A stretch of 64,000 bases of DNA, taken from contig NZ_BMTW01000017.1 of assembly GCF_014649875.1 (NCBI RefSeq), positions 1 through 64,000 of the forward strand, read 5' to 3'. Source of the stretch: Streptomyces rubiginosohelvolus (lineage in GTDB: Bacteria; Actinomycetota; Actinomycetes; Streptomycetales; Streptomycetaceae). Numbering within the stretch: position 1 is the first letter of the stretch; each line of letters begins with the position of its first letter. The translations under genes and the position numbers were made by a program. The notes beneath the pieces are model-generated. The model was given only the letters and a program-made list of their open reading frames with translations. It did no database searches and had not been told where the DNA came from. Positions 51,258-59,388 of the stretch are shown piece after piece.

Positions 51258-51337
51258 GGCGTATCCGCTTACGGTCGTCCCGCTGTGAGTCGCCGGTTCA
51301 ACGGCGGCCGCCCACAAGGGAGATCGGGGGTGCACTC

Positions 51338-53227
51338 GTGCGGATCGGACTGCTCACCGACGGTGGTTATCCGTATGCGACCGGTGAGTCCAGACTCTGG
51401 TGCGACCGACTGGTGCGCGGGCTGCCGCAGCACGAGTTCGACCTGTTCGCGCTGAGCCGCTCCGCCCATCAGGAGGCCCAGGGCTGGGTCCAACTGCCCT
51501 ACCAGGTCAGCCGGGTGCGCACCGCGCCGCTGTGGGCCCCCGAGGACGGCACCCTGCGCGGCAGCGGCGAACGCGGTCTGCTGGCCCGGCTGGTGACCGG
51601 CGGCGAGCAGTCCTACGGGCGGCGCGACCGCAAGCGCTTCACCGAACACCTCACCGCCCTCGCCACCGCCGTCTGCACCCCCGACCGGGCCGGCACGGAA
51701 GCGGGCGAGGGCCCCGGCGCCGAGCTCTTCACCGCAGGGCTCTACGGGCTGGCCGAGCTGGCCCGCGAGCGCGGCGGACTCCATCTCGCCCTGCGCTCCG
51801 AGACCACCGTGCGGATCCTGGAGGCGGCCACCCGCGCCCACGGCACCGGCCGGACCGTGCGGAGCGCCACCGTCCCCGACCACCTCGCCTTCGCCGCCGA
51901 GCTGGAACGCGCCCTGCGCCCGCTCTCGCTCGACTGGTACGACCAGGAGAGCCTCGGCGCGGTCGACCTCTGCCATGCGGCCTCCGGCGGGGCGGCCGCC
52001 CTCCCGGGACTCCTGGCCAAACGCTTCTTCGGCGTGCCGCTGCTGGTCACCGAGCACGGCGTCCCGCTGCGCGCGCACTACCTGGCCGCCGCGTCCGGCA
52101 CCCCGTACGGAGCCTCCGTACGGGCCCTCCTCGCCGCGTTCCACGGCCGCCTCGCCACCGAGATCTACCGGCAGGCCGCGCTCGTCACCCCCGGCAACAC
52201 CCACGTCCGCCGCTGGCAGCAGCGCTGCGGAGCCGACCCCGCCCGGCAGCGCACCGTCTACCCGGGCATGGCGGCGGAGCGCTTCGGCCCGGTCGGCGAG
52301 GACGCCGAACGGCTCGGCGCGGCAGGCGAGGGCGCCGAGGCGGACGGCCCCGACACACTGGTCTGGGTCGGCCGGATCGAACCCGCCAAGGACCTGATCG
52401 CCCTCCTCCACGCCTTCGCCGAGGTCCGCCGCGCCCGGCCCGACGCCCGGCTGCGGATCTTCGGCGCCCCGGCGGAGGGCGACGAGGCCACCACCTACCT
52501 CGCGCACTGCACGGCCCTGGCCGCCCAGCTCTTCCCGGACGAGGCCACCGGCGCCCACACCGAGGGCAGCAGCCCGGTCACCTTCGAGGAGATCGGCGGC
52601 CCCGAGATCCCCGATCTCGCCGAGGCGTACGGGGCGGGGGGCGTGATCGTCCTCTCCAGCACCGTCGAGGGCTTCCCGGTCAGCCTCGTCGAAGCCATGT
52701 TCTGCGGCCGGGCCACCGTCTCCACCGACGTGGGCGCGGTCGTCGAGGTCATCGGCGGCACCGGTCTGGTGGTGCCCCCGCGCAACCCCAAGGCGCTTGG
52801 CGACGCCTGTGTCGCGCTGCTGCGCGACCCCGAGCGCCGGGCCAGGCTGGGCGCCGCCGCCCGGGCCCGCGCGCTCGAACTCTTCACCGTCGAACAGAAC
52901 CTCGCGGCATTTCGCGGCATTTACCTGGAGCTGATGTCGCACACCCCGGTGCGCCGGGACGCCGACACGGTGGACGCCCACGGCGACCCGCTGCCGTTCG
53001 CCACCCCGCCGGAGGCCCACCTCCTCGGCCACTGGACCCAGCCCGGGGCACACCTCCGGCCACCGGAGGACCCGGAGGGCCCTGCCGCCGTGCCCAGTTG
53101 GGCCGCCCCGTCCGGAGCCCGCCTGCCGGACCGGCCCGGCGAGCCCGAGCCGGAGCACGCGCGGGAGCCGGAGCCCGAGGGCGTCTGCGCGGTCGCGGCA
53201 GCACCGGCGGGGGACGGCGATGCGTGA
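51338..53227 (+). CDS. PelF-like glycosyltransferase (DUF3492 + GT4)
   Basis: 629 residues. The N-terminal half is the DUF3492 domain (RIGLLTDGGYPYATGESRLW, ELFTAGLYGLAELARE). The C-terminal half is GT4 (VWVGRIEPAKDLIALLHAFA, then EGFPVSLVEAMFCGRATVST with the donor-binding Glu pair, TDVGAVVEVIGG). PelF adds UDP-sugars in Pel polysaccharide synthesis. The C-terminal ~60 residues are Pro/Glu-rich. GTG 51338 gives the conserved start. First gene of a four-gene operon with the membrane protein, epimerase and spherulin-4-like glycosidase. Confidence 0.9.
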   Translation: MRIGLLTDGGYPYATGESRLWCDRLVRGLPQHEFDLFALSRSAHQEAQGWVQLPYQVSRVRTAPLWAPEDGTLRGSGERGLLARLVTGGEQSYGRRDRKRFTEHLTALATAVCTPDRAGTEAGEGPGAELFTAGLYGLAELARERGGLHLALRSETTVRILEAATRAHGTGRTVRSATVPDHLAFAAELERALRPLSLDWYDQESLGAVDLCHAASGGAAALPGLLAKRFFGVPLLVTEHGVPLRAHYLAAASGTPYGASVRALLAAFHGRLATEIYRQAALVTPGNTHVRRWQQRCGADPARQRTVYPGMAAERFGPVGEDAERLGAAGEGAEADGPDTLVWVGRIEPAKDLIALLHAFAEVRRARPDARLRIFGAPAEGDEATTYLAHCTALAAQLFPDEATGAHTEGSSPVTFEEIGGPEIPDLAEAYGAGGVIVLSSTVEGFPVSLVEAMFCGRATVSTDVGAVVEVIGGTGLVVPPRNPKALGDACVALLRDPERRARLGAAARARALELFTVEQNLAAFRGIYLELMSHTPVRRDADTVDAHGDPLPFATPPEAHLLGHWTQPGAHLRPPEDPEGPAAVPSWAAPSGARLPDRPGEPEPEHAREPEPEGVCAVAAAPAGDGDA

Positions 53228-54509
53228 CCACCCGGCCCTCGACGGCCCGGCCCGCCACGGCCCGGCCCTCCGCGACCGGCCGTCCCACCGACCGGCCCCC
53301 CACGACCCGACGCTTCACGACCACGGAGACCCCCCGATGACCCGTCCGGACGACCCGGCGACGACCCCCGCTGCCGCCCCGGAACGCCCCGCGGAGATCC
53401 CGCCCCGCGCCTCGGCCCGCCGGGCGTCGGGCGCCACCGCCCGACGGGGCCCGGCCGACCCGGTGAAATCCCTGCTGCACGACCACCGCGACCTGTGCGA
53501 ACGGGCCGTGGACCCGCTGGAGATCGCCGCAGGACTGGAGGCCCACGGCCTCACCGACCGCACCGCCGCCCGCTACCGCCACCGGGACGTCTTCGCCCTC
53601 GCCGAGGAGCTGTACGCCCGCATGCCGCCCCGGGCCCACGATCCCGCCGCCGGCGGACCCCCCGGCCCCGGTCCCGACACCGAGGCGCGGGCCGCCTGGA
53701 CGCTCCTCGCCCTGCTCCCCGGGGCCGCCTGCCTCGCGACCGCCGGGGTGCTCCGGGTCACCGAGGGCGTCCTCGGCGACGGGACGCGGGCCCTCGTCAC
53801 CGTCGTCGGGGCGCTGCTCGCCTGCCTGGCGCTCCGGGCCTGCCTCGGCCGCGGCCCCCTGCGCGCCCCCGAAGGAGCGGGCCGCGCCGGGATGTACGCC
53901 TGCTGGCTGCTCAGCTACGCGGTGTACGGCGAGGAACTGCTCGCCCAGGTCATGACCGGCGGCCCGGACGGCCCGTGGGACGGCAGCCCCGCCCCGCTGC
54001 TCGGCCTCGCCGCCGCGATCGCCCCGGCCGCCTGGTGCGCCCACCTCTTCACCGTCCGCGCCCACCGCAAACTGTCCGGCAGCCGTGCTCTTGAGGAGTT
54101 CGGCGCGGGCGTGCGCCCCCTGCTCCTGGCGGCCGTCTCCCTCTTCCTCGGCGCGCTGCTGCCCCTGCTGTACCTGGCCGACCTCGGTCTCGGCGGGGGA
54201 GGAGTGACCGTGGCGGCCGTCGCCCTCGGGGTGCTGTTCTTCGTGGCCCGGCTGCTCGCCGTGCACGGACTGCCCGAGCCGGGCACCGTCGCGCTCGCCG
54301 CCGCCTGTGCCGTCGAGGCCGCCGCCCCGGCCCTCGTCCTCGCCGCCCGGCTTCCCGGCCTCGAACCCCTCGCCCAGCCCGTGGACGCCCTCGTCTCGGC
54401 AGGCGGGACCGGGGCTGTCTCCGCCCTCGCCTGCGGCGGGGCCGCGCTCGGACTGCTGCTGCACGCCGCTCTCGCGCTCTCCCGGGCCTCCGCCCACACC
54501 CGGGCCTGA
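53220..54509 (+). CDS. Polytopic membrane protein of the Pel-like operon
   Basis: 429 residues. A Pro/His-rich N-terminus is followed by the conserved segment LLHDHRDLCERAVDPLEIAA, then GLEAHGLTDRTAARYRHRD and about 8-9 membrane segments (TLLALLPGAACLATAGVL, LLGLAAAIAPAAWCAHLF, VRPLLLAAVSLFLGALLPLL). It could be the membrane exporter or assembly partner, PelG-like in role though I see no sequence match. ATG 53220 overlaps the GT stop with GGGGGA 5 bases upstream; ATG 53337 with GGAGA is the alternative start. Confidence 0.8.
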   Translation: MRDHPALDGPARHGPALRDRPSHRPAPHDPTLHDHGDPPMTRPDDPATTPAAAPERPAEIPPRASARRASGATARRGPADPVKSLLHDHRDLCERAVDPLEIAAGLEAHGLTDRTAARYRHRDVFALAEELYARMPPRAHDPAAGGPPGPGPDTEARAAWTLLALLPGAACLATAGVLRVTEGVLGDGTRALVTVVGALLACLALRACLGRGPLRAPEGAGRAGMYACWLLSYAVYGEELLAQVMTGGPDGPWDGSPAPLLGLAAAIAPAAWCAHLFTVRAHRKLSGSRALEEFGAGVRPLLLAAVSLFLGALLPLLYLADLGLGGGGVTVAAVALGVLFFVARLLAVHGLPEPGTVALAAACAVEAAAPALVLAARLPGLEPLAQPVDALVSAGGTGAVSALACGGAALGLLLHAALALSRASAHTRA

Positions 54510-54637
54510 GCACCCGAGGGCCCCACCGACGTACCACCGCACCACCCACGCACCACCCCGCACCACTCCCGCGGAGCCGACGCCGCGGGCCCGCCCGGCA
54601 CCGTACGACCGACTGACTGACCTAGGAGAAACCCGCC

Positions 54638-54697
54638 ATGACCCCCCAGTCCCCCGCACCGGCAGTGAGCCGTCGGCACCGAGGCGGTGCGCGATGA
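54638..54697 (+). CDS. 19-aa mini-ORF coupled to the epimerase gene
   Basis: ATG 54638 follows AGGAGA by 8 bases and opens a 19-residue ORF (MTPQSPAPAVSRRHRGGAR) whose TGA overlaps the epimerase ATG (ATGA). The ribosome site here is stronger than that of the epimerase itself. It may be a translational-coupling leader or a remnant start. Coding status is inference. Confidence 0.45.
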   Translation: MTPQSPAPAVSRRHRGGAR

Positions 54698-55659
54698 GGG
54701 TGCTGCTGCTCGGAGCCAACGGATTCCTCGGCCGCTTCGTCGCCGACCGTCTCCTCGCCGACCCCGCCGTCCACCTCACGGCCCTCGGGCGCGGTGACGA
54801 CGCCGACGTCCGGTTCGACCTCGCGGGCGGCAGCCCCGGGGCCCTCACCCGCTTCCTGGACGCCGTCCACCCCGGGGTCGTCGTCAACTGCGCGGGCGCC
54901 ACCCGCGGCGGCGCCCGGGACCTCACCCGGCACAACACCGTCGCCGTCGCCACCGTCTGCGAGGCGCTGCGCCGCAGCGGTTGCGGCGCCCGGCTCGTCC
55001 AGGTCGGCTGCGCCTCGGAGTACGGGCCCTCGCAGCCCGGGTCCTCCACCGCCGAGGACGCTGTCCCGCGCCCCGGCGGCCCGTACGGCGTCAGCAAGCT
55101 CGCCGCCACCGAACTGGTCCTCGGCTCCGGCCTCGACGCCGTGGTCCTGCGGGTCTTCTCGCCGGTCGGCCCCGGCACCCCGGCCGGCTCCCCGCTCGGC
55201 CGGCTCGCCGAGGCCATGCGCCGGGCCATGCAGGCGGGCGACGGCGAGCTCAAGCTCAGCGGGCTCGGCGTGCAGCGGGACTTCGTCGACGTACGGGACG
55301 TGGCGCGGGCCGTCCACGCCGCCTCGCTCTCCGCTGCCCAGGGCGTCGTCAACATCGGCACCGGGCGCGCGGTCCGGCTCCGCGACGCCGCCGCCGTGCT
55401 CGCTCGTGTCGCCGGGTACGCGGGCGCGCTCCACGAGCTGGACTCGCCCCCGCCGCGGCTGCCCATCGGGGCCCCGCGCACCTCCGCCGAGTCCGTCATG
55501 GAGCACCTCTCCGCCACCCCGTCCCCGTATCCGGACGGCTGCGGCGCCTGGCAGCAGGCCGACGTCCGCACCGCGCGCGACCGGCTCGGCTGGCGCCCCC
55601 GGATCAACCTGGAGGAGTCCCTCGCGGACATCTGGATGGAGGCGGCGTGCCGCATCTGA
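54694..55659 (+). CDS. NAD-dependent epimerase/dehydratase family protein
   Basis: 321 residues, extended SDR. NAD motif GANGFLGRFVADRLL, catalytic region with Tyr/Lys in GGPYGVSKLAATELVL, and Ser-rich SCAS-like CASEYGPSQP. It likely makes a UDP-sugar for the PelF-like transferase, for example by C4 epimerisation of UDP-GlcNAc; the substrate is inferred. ATG 54694 is coupled to a 19-codon mini-ORF by ATGA, and its 3' end overlaps the next gene by 13 bases. Confidence 0.9.
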   Translation: MRVLLLGANGFLGRFVADRLLADPAVHLTALGRGDDADVRFDLAGGSPGALTRFLDAVHPGVVVNCAGATRGGARDLTRHNTVAVATVCEALRRSGCGARLVQVGCASEYGPSQPGSSTAEDAVPRPGGPYGVSKLAATELVLGSGLDAVVLRVFSPVGPGTPAGSPLGRLAEAMRRAMQAGDGELKLSGLGVQRDFVDVRDVARAVHAASLSAAQGVVNIGTGRAVRLRDAAAVLARVAGYAGALHELDSPPPRLPIGAPRTSAESVMEHLSATPSPYPDGCGAWQQADVRTARDRLGWRPRINLEESLADIWMEAACRI

Positions 55660-56480
55660 CCGCCTCCGCCGACGCCCGCCGGATCGCGGGCGGCGAACAG
55701 CTCGGCTTCGGCGTCCCCGGCTACGCCCACCCGCTGCTCGCCCCCGCCGAATGGGCCGAGCTGGCCCGCCCCGGCACCCCGCTGCACTGGGCCGTCCTCA
55801 ACATCGCGAACGGCCCCGGCTCCCGGCCCGACCCGCACTGCCTGGAGGCGGCGGGCCGGCTGCGCAACGCCCGCGAACGCGCCCTGCACGGCGAGACCCC
55901 GGACGACACCGTCCGGGCCTCCGGCGGCCGGCTGCTCGGCCACCTCGACCTGGCCCACGGCGAGCGGCCCTTCGGCGAGCTGATCGCGGACGCCCGGTCC
56001 TTCATCGACTGGTACCGCATCGGCGGCTTCTACCTCGCCCGCTGCCCCGCCGACCGCGCCCGCCTGCCCGCCGTCCGGCGGCTCACCGGCACCCTGCACG
56101 CCCTGCTGGCGGAGAGCGACAGCGCCGACGGCGGGGGCCGCCTGGTGCTGGGCCACGGCACCCATCCGTACCCCGGGTACGCGGAGGCCGCCGACCAACT
56201 GGTCACCTTCCAGGGGCCGTGGACCGACTACCGCTGGTCCCAGGTGGCCGAGTGGACGGCCGACTACCCGCCGGAGCGGTTCGCCCACTTCGTCCACGGG
56301 GTCCCGCGCACCCACCTTGAGGAGGCCATGCGCGTCGCCCGCTGGCAGGGCGCCGGGACGATCTTCTTCACCGACCGGAACGACCGGGACGGTCGAAGCG
56401 GACAAAGCGATCCATTTGCGGCGCTGCCCAGTTACTGGGACGAAATCGTCTCGCGGATCGGACCTGGTATCTCGGAATGA
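55647..56480 (+). CDS. Spherulation-specific family 4 (GH135-like) protein
   Basis: 277 residues. The chain fits the spherulin-4 family: GVPGYAHPLLAPAEWAELA, LHWAVLNIANGPGSRPDPHC, GGRLLGHLDLAHG, DWYRIGGFYLARC, and VLGHGTHPYPGYAEAADQLV. Fungal Sph3 of this family is an endo-alpha-1,4-N-acetylgalactosaminidase needed for galactosaminogalactan. No signal peptide was seen, so it may be cytosolic or exported otherwise. GTG 55647 follows GGAGG by 3-4 bases. It closes the operon. Confidence 0.85.
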   Translation: MPHLTASADARRIAGGEQLGFGVPGYAHPLLAPAEWAELARPGTPLHWAVLNIANGPGSRPDPHCLEAAGRLRNARERALHGETPDDTVRASGGRLLGHLDLAHGERPFGELIADARSFIDWYRIGGFYLARCPADRARLPAVRRLTGTLHALLAESDSADGGGRLVLGHGTHPYPGYAEAADQLVTFQGPWTDYRWSQVAEWTADYPPERFAHFVHGVPRTHLEEAMRVARWQGAGTIFFTDRNDRDGRSGQSDPFAALPSYWDEIVSRIGPGISE

Positions 56481-56579
56481 GGAGGGGCGTGGCAGTGTTA
56501 CGGGGAGAACAACCGTACGTAGTCGACCGTAAGAAGCCGGTCTACGTAGAATCCGACCACCTGCATTGTTGAGGTTCCT

Positions 56580-57758
56580 GTGTCGCTGCCACCCCTGGTC
56601 GAGCCAGCTGCTGAGCTCACCGTCGACGAGGTCCGCAGGTACTCCCGTCACCTGATCATCCCTGATGTCGGGATGGACGGACAGAAGCGCCTGAAGAACG
56701 CCAAGGTGCTGTGTGTCGGCGCCGGCGGGCTCGGCTCGCCGGCCCTGATGTATCTCGCGGCGGCCGGTGTCGGCACGCTCGGCATCGTGGAGTTCGACGA
56801 GGTCGACGAGTCGAACCTGCAGCGCCAGATCATCCACAGCCAGTCCGACATCGGCCGCTCCAAGGCGGAGTCCGCCAAGGACTCGGTGCTGGGCATCAAC
56901 CCGTACGTCAACGTGGTCCTTCACGAAGAGCGGCTCGAAGCCGAGAACGTGATGGAGATCTTCGCGCAGTACGACCTGATCGTGGACGGCACGGACAACT
57001 TCGCCACCCGCTATCTCGTCAACGACGCCGCGGTGCTGCTGAACAAGCCGTACGTGTGGGGCTCGATCTACCGCTTCGACGGCCAGGCCTCCGTGTTCTG
57101 GTCCGAGCACGGCCCCTGCTACCGCTGCCTCTACCCGGAGCCCCCGCCGCCGGGCATGGTCCCCTCCTGCGCCGAGGGCGGCGTGCTGGGCGTGCTCTGC
57201 GCGTCCGTCGGCTCCATCCAGGTCACCGAGGCCATCAAGCTGCTCGCCGGGGTCGGCGACCCGCTGGTCGGCCGGCTGATGATCTACGACGCCCTGGAGA
57301 TGCAGTACCGCCAGGTCAAGGTCCGCAAGGACCCCGACTGCGCGGTCTGCGGCGAGAACCCCACCGTCACCGAGCTCATCGACTACGAGGCCTTCTGCGG
57401 CGTCGTGTCCGAGGAGGCGCAGGAGGCGGCGCTCGGCGCGACGATCACTCCCAAGCAGCTCAAGGAGTGGATCGACGGCGACGAGACGATCGAGATCATC
57501 GACGTCCGCGAGCCGAACGAGTACGAGATCGTCTCGATCCCCGGCGCGAAGCTGATCCCGAAGAACGAGTTCCTCATGGGCACCGCCCTCCAGGACCTCC
57601 CGCAGGACAAGCGCATCGTCCTGCACTGCAAGACCGGTGTCCGCAGCGCCGAGGTCCTCGCGGTCCTCAAGTCCGCGGGCTTCGCCGACGCGGTGCACGT
57701 CGGCGGCGGCGTGATCGGCTGGGTCAACCAGATCGAGCCCGAGAAGCCGGTGTACTAA
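56580..57758 (+). CDS. moeZ: Adenylyltransferase/sulfurtransferase MoeZ
   Basis: 392 residues. The N-terminal ThiF/MoeB E1-like domain has VGAGGLGSPALMYLAAAGVG and zinc Cys pairs CYRCLYPE and CAVCGENP. The C-terminal rhodanese domain has active Cys in HCKTGVRSAEV. It adenylates the C-terminus of small sulfur-carrier proteins and gives them sulfur for molybdopterin, thiamine or other thio-products. GTG 56580 follows GAGG. It ends the mycobacterial-like block (Rv3206c). Confidence 0.95.
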   Translation: MSLPPLVEPAAELTVDEVRRYSRHLIIPDVGMDGQKRLKNAKVLCVGAGGLGSPALMYLAAAGVGTLGIVEFDEVDESNLQRQIIHSQSDIGRSKAESAKDSVLGINPYVNVVLHEERLEAENVMEIFAQYDLIVDGTDNFATRYLVNDAAVLLNKPYVWGSIYRFDGQASVFWSEHGPCYRCLYPEPPPPGMVPSCAEGGVLGVLCASVGSIQVTEAIKLLAGVGDPLVGRLMIYDALEMQYRQVKVRKDPDCAVCGENPTVTELIDYEAFCGVVSEEAQEAALGATITPKQLKEWIDGDETIEIIDVREPNEYEIVSIPGAKLIPKNEFLMGTALQDLPQDKRIVLHCKTGVRSAEVLAVLKSAGFADAVHVGGGVIGWVNQIEPEKPVY

Positions 57759-57782
57759 CACCCGTCCCGTACGGCTGTGGTG

Positions 57783-57823
57783 AGAAGGGGCTTGGTCCGC
57801 GCGTCGCGGACCGGGCCCCTTCT
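57783..57823 (+). terminator. Imperfect hairpin after moeZ
   Basis: AGAAGGGGC(tt)GGTCCGCG with its complement forms a two-part stem of 9 and 8 bp with a 2x2 internal loop and a short apical loop. It lies 25 bases after moeZ and should terminate it. Confidence 0.7.
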
Positions 57824-57871
57824 TCCGTACTCCCTGGGCGTGTTCCTCCGCCGCGCGCCGGAGGCGGCTCC

Positions 57872-58264
57872 TCAGGTCCTCCCGTCGCGCGGGCTGCCGT
57901 CGCCGGAGGACCGTTCCGCTTCCCCATCGCGGTGTGCCTCGGTGATGCAGGCGTGCAGCCGGTCGCGTGCGTCCCGCAGATCCGTCATCTGCCGTTCCAG
58001 GCGGTCGCGTTCGGCGGTGAGCAGCCCCACCAGTTCCGGTGATGCCCCGCCGGCGTCCGCGAACGACAGCACTTCGCGGACGATTCTGCTCGGCAGGCCC
58101 GCGGAGTAGAGACGCCGGATCAGGCAGACCCGCTCGACGGCGTCGGCCGTGTACTGGCGCTGGCCGCCCAGGTTCCGCGTGCAGTGCAGCAGGTCCCGCT
58201 CCTCGTAGTAGCGCAGCGCCCTGACGCTGACCCCCGCTTTCGCGGCGACCTCTCCGATCCGCAT
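57872..58264 (-). CDS. MerR-family transcriptional regulator
   Basis: 130 residues. N-terminal MerR HTH (RIGEVAAKAGVSVRALRYYE) and long C-terminal coiled coil (LTAERDRLERQMTDLRDARD). No metal-binding Cys cluster is evident; Cys residues are scattered, so the signal is unclear. ATG 58264 has GGGAGG upstream; an earlier in-frame start (58288) is less likely. It should regulate the divergent NmrA-like gene through the 19-20 bp-spacer promoter between them. Confidence 0.88.
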   Translation of the reverse strand: MRIGEVAAKAGVSVRALRYYEERDLLHCTRNLGGQRQYTADAVERVCLIRRLYSAGLPSRIVREVLSFADAGGASPELVGLLTAERDRLERQMTDLRDARDRLHACITEAHRDGEAERSSGDGSPRDGRT

Positions 58265-58295
58265 CCCGGCCTCCCGACCCGACTCCACGTCTCCC

Positions 58296-58327
58296 TTGCA
58301 CCTGACGCCGACGTCAGGTTTTAGCGT
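58296..58327 (+). promoter_or_regulatory. MerR-type promoter with dyad in a 19-20 bp spacer
   Basis: TTGCAC (58296-58301) and TTAGCG/TAGCGT (58321-58327) are 19-20 bases apart, longer than usual. The spacer holds an 8-bp dyad ACCTGACG-N4-CGTCAGGT (58300-58319). This is the arrangement for MerR activation of the divergent oxidoreductase gene. Confidence 0.75.
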
Positions 58328-58467
58328 AGCGGCGACCGGTGCGAACCGCCCTCACGAACCTCGGAGCCCCCTGTGACCAGCACACCCCGGACCTGCTTCC
58401 CGCGATGCCCGGCAGGCGCGGCCCTGTCCGCCGCCGTGATCCGCGCCCGGACCGGCGGGAGCGCGGC

Positions 58468-59379
58468 ATGACCGGCACGGACGGCAGCCGGACCGTCGTC
58501 GTCCTGGGCGCCACGGGTCAGCAGGGCGGAGCGGTCGCGGCGGCGCTGCGGGCCGACGGCTGGTCGGTGCGCGCGGTCGTGCGGAATCCGTCCGGCCGCC
58601 GGGCCCGCGCCCTCGCCGCCGGCGGTGTCGACATCGTCCCCGGCGACCTCCGGGAGCCGGAGTCGCTCGGCGCGGCCTTCTCGGGCGCTCACGGCGTCTT
58701 CAGCGTCCAGCCGAACTCCGGGCAGGCCGGTGCGGAGGTGACCGACGAGGACGAGGTCCGTTTCGGTACGACGGTGGCGGACCTCGCCGAGCGCCTCGGC
58801 GTCGCCCATTTCGTCCAGAGTTCGGCGGTCACCGCGGGCGCCACGACGGGCGTCGGCCACCTCGACACCAAGAACCGTGTCGAAGCCCACGTCCGGAAGC
58901 TGGACACCGCCGTCACCGTCCTCCGGCCGGCCACCTTCATGGAGCTGCTGGTGGCCCCCGAAACGGGCCTCGACCAGGGGCGGCTGTCCTTCCTCATGCG
59001 CCCCGAACAGGCCATGCAGTTCATCGCGGTACGCGACATCGGGCGTATCGCCGCCACGGTCTTCGGCGCACCCGGTCGCTACGCCGGCCGGACGCTGGAG
59101 ATCGCCGGTGACTCCCTCACCGGCGAGGCCCTGGCCGGCCACCTGACCCGGGCCGCCGGGCGGCCGATCGGCTACCGCCGACTGCCGGCAGGGGGCGAGG
59201 TCCTCGATCGGCTGATGGCGCTCGTCGACGACGGCAGGCTGGCGGGAAACGCGGACCTCGACGCCTTGCGCGCCGAGTTCCCCTTCCTGCTGGACTTCGA
59301 CCGCTGGCTGGCGGGCCCGGGGGCAGGCCTGCTCGACGAGGCGCTCCGCGCCCCGCAGGAGGGCCGCGCGCAGCGCTGA
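58468..59379 (+). CDS. NmrA-like NAD(P)-binding oxidoreductase
   Basis: 303 residues. Nucleotide motif VVLGATGQQGGAVAAALRADG, then FVQSSAVTAG in place of the SDR catalytic Tyr/Lys. It belongs to the NmrA/TMR group that often senses or reduces redox-active compounds. ATG 58468 follows GGGAG by 6 bases. An earlier in-frame GTG (58339) begins within the promoter region and is less likely. Divergent from the MerR regulator. Confidence 0.88.
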   Translation: MTGTDGSRTVVVLGATGQQGGAVAAALRADGWSVRAVVRNPSGRRARALAAGGVDIVPGDLREPESLGAAFSGAHGVFSVQPNSGQAGAEVTDEDEVRFGTTVADLAERLGVAHFVQSSAVTAGATTGVGHLDTKNRVEAHVRKLDTAVTVLRPATFMELLVAPETGLDQGRLSFLMRPEQAMQFIAVRDIGRIAATVFGAPGRYAGRTLEIAGDSLTGEALAGHLTRAAGRPIGYRRLPAGGEVLDRLMALVDDGRLAGNADLDALRAEFPFLLDFDRWLAGPGAGLLDEALRAPQEGRAQR

Positions 59380-59388
59380 GAGCCGGGG

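Noticed and set aside
52884..58301. 1805-codon minus-strand frame over the polysaccharide operon and moeZ
   Set aside because: Antisense shadow of five convincing plus-strand genes with full motifs; no recognisable domain in the minus translation except the MerR gene end.
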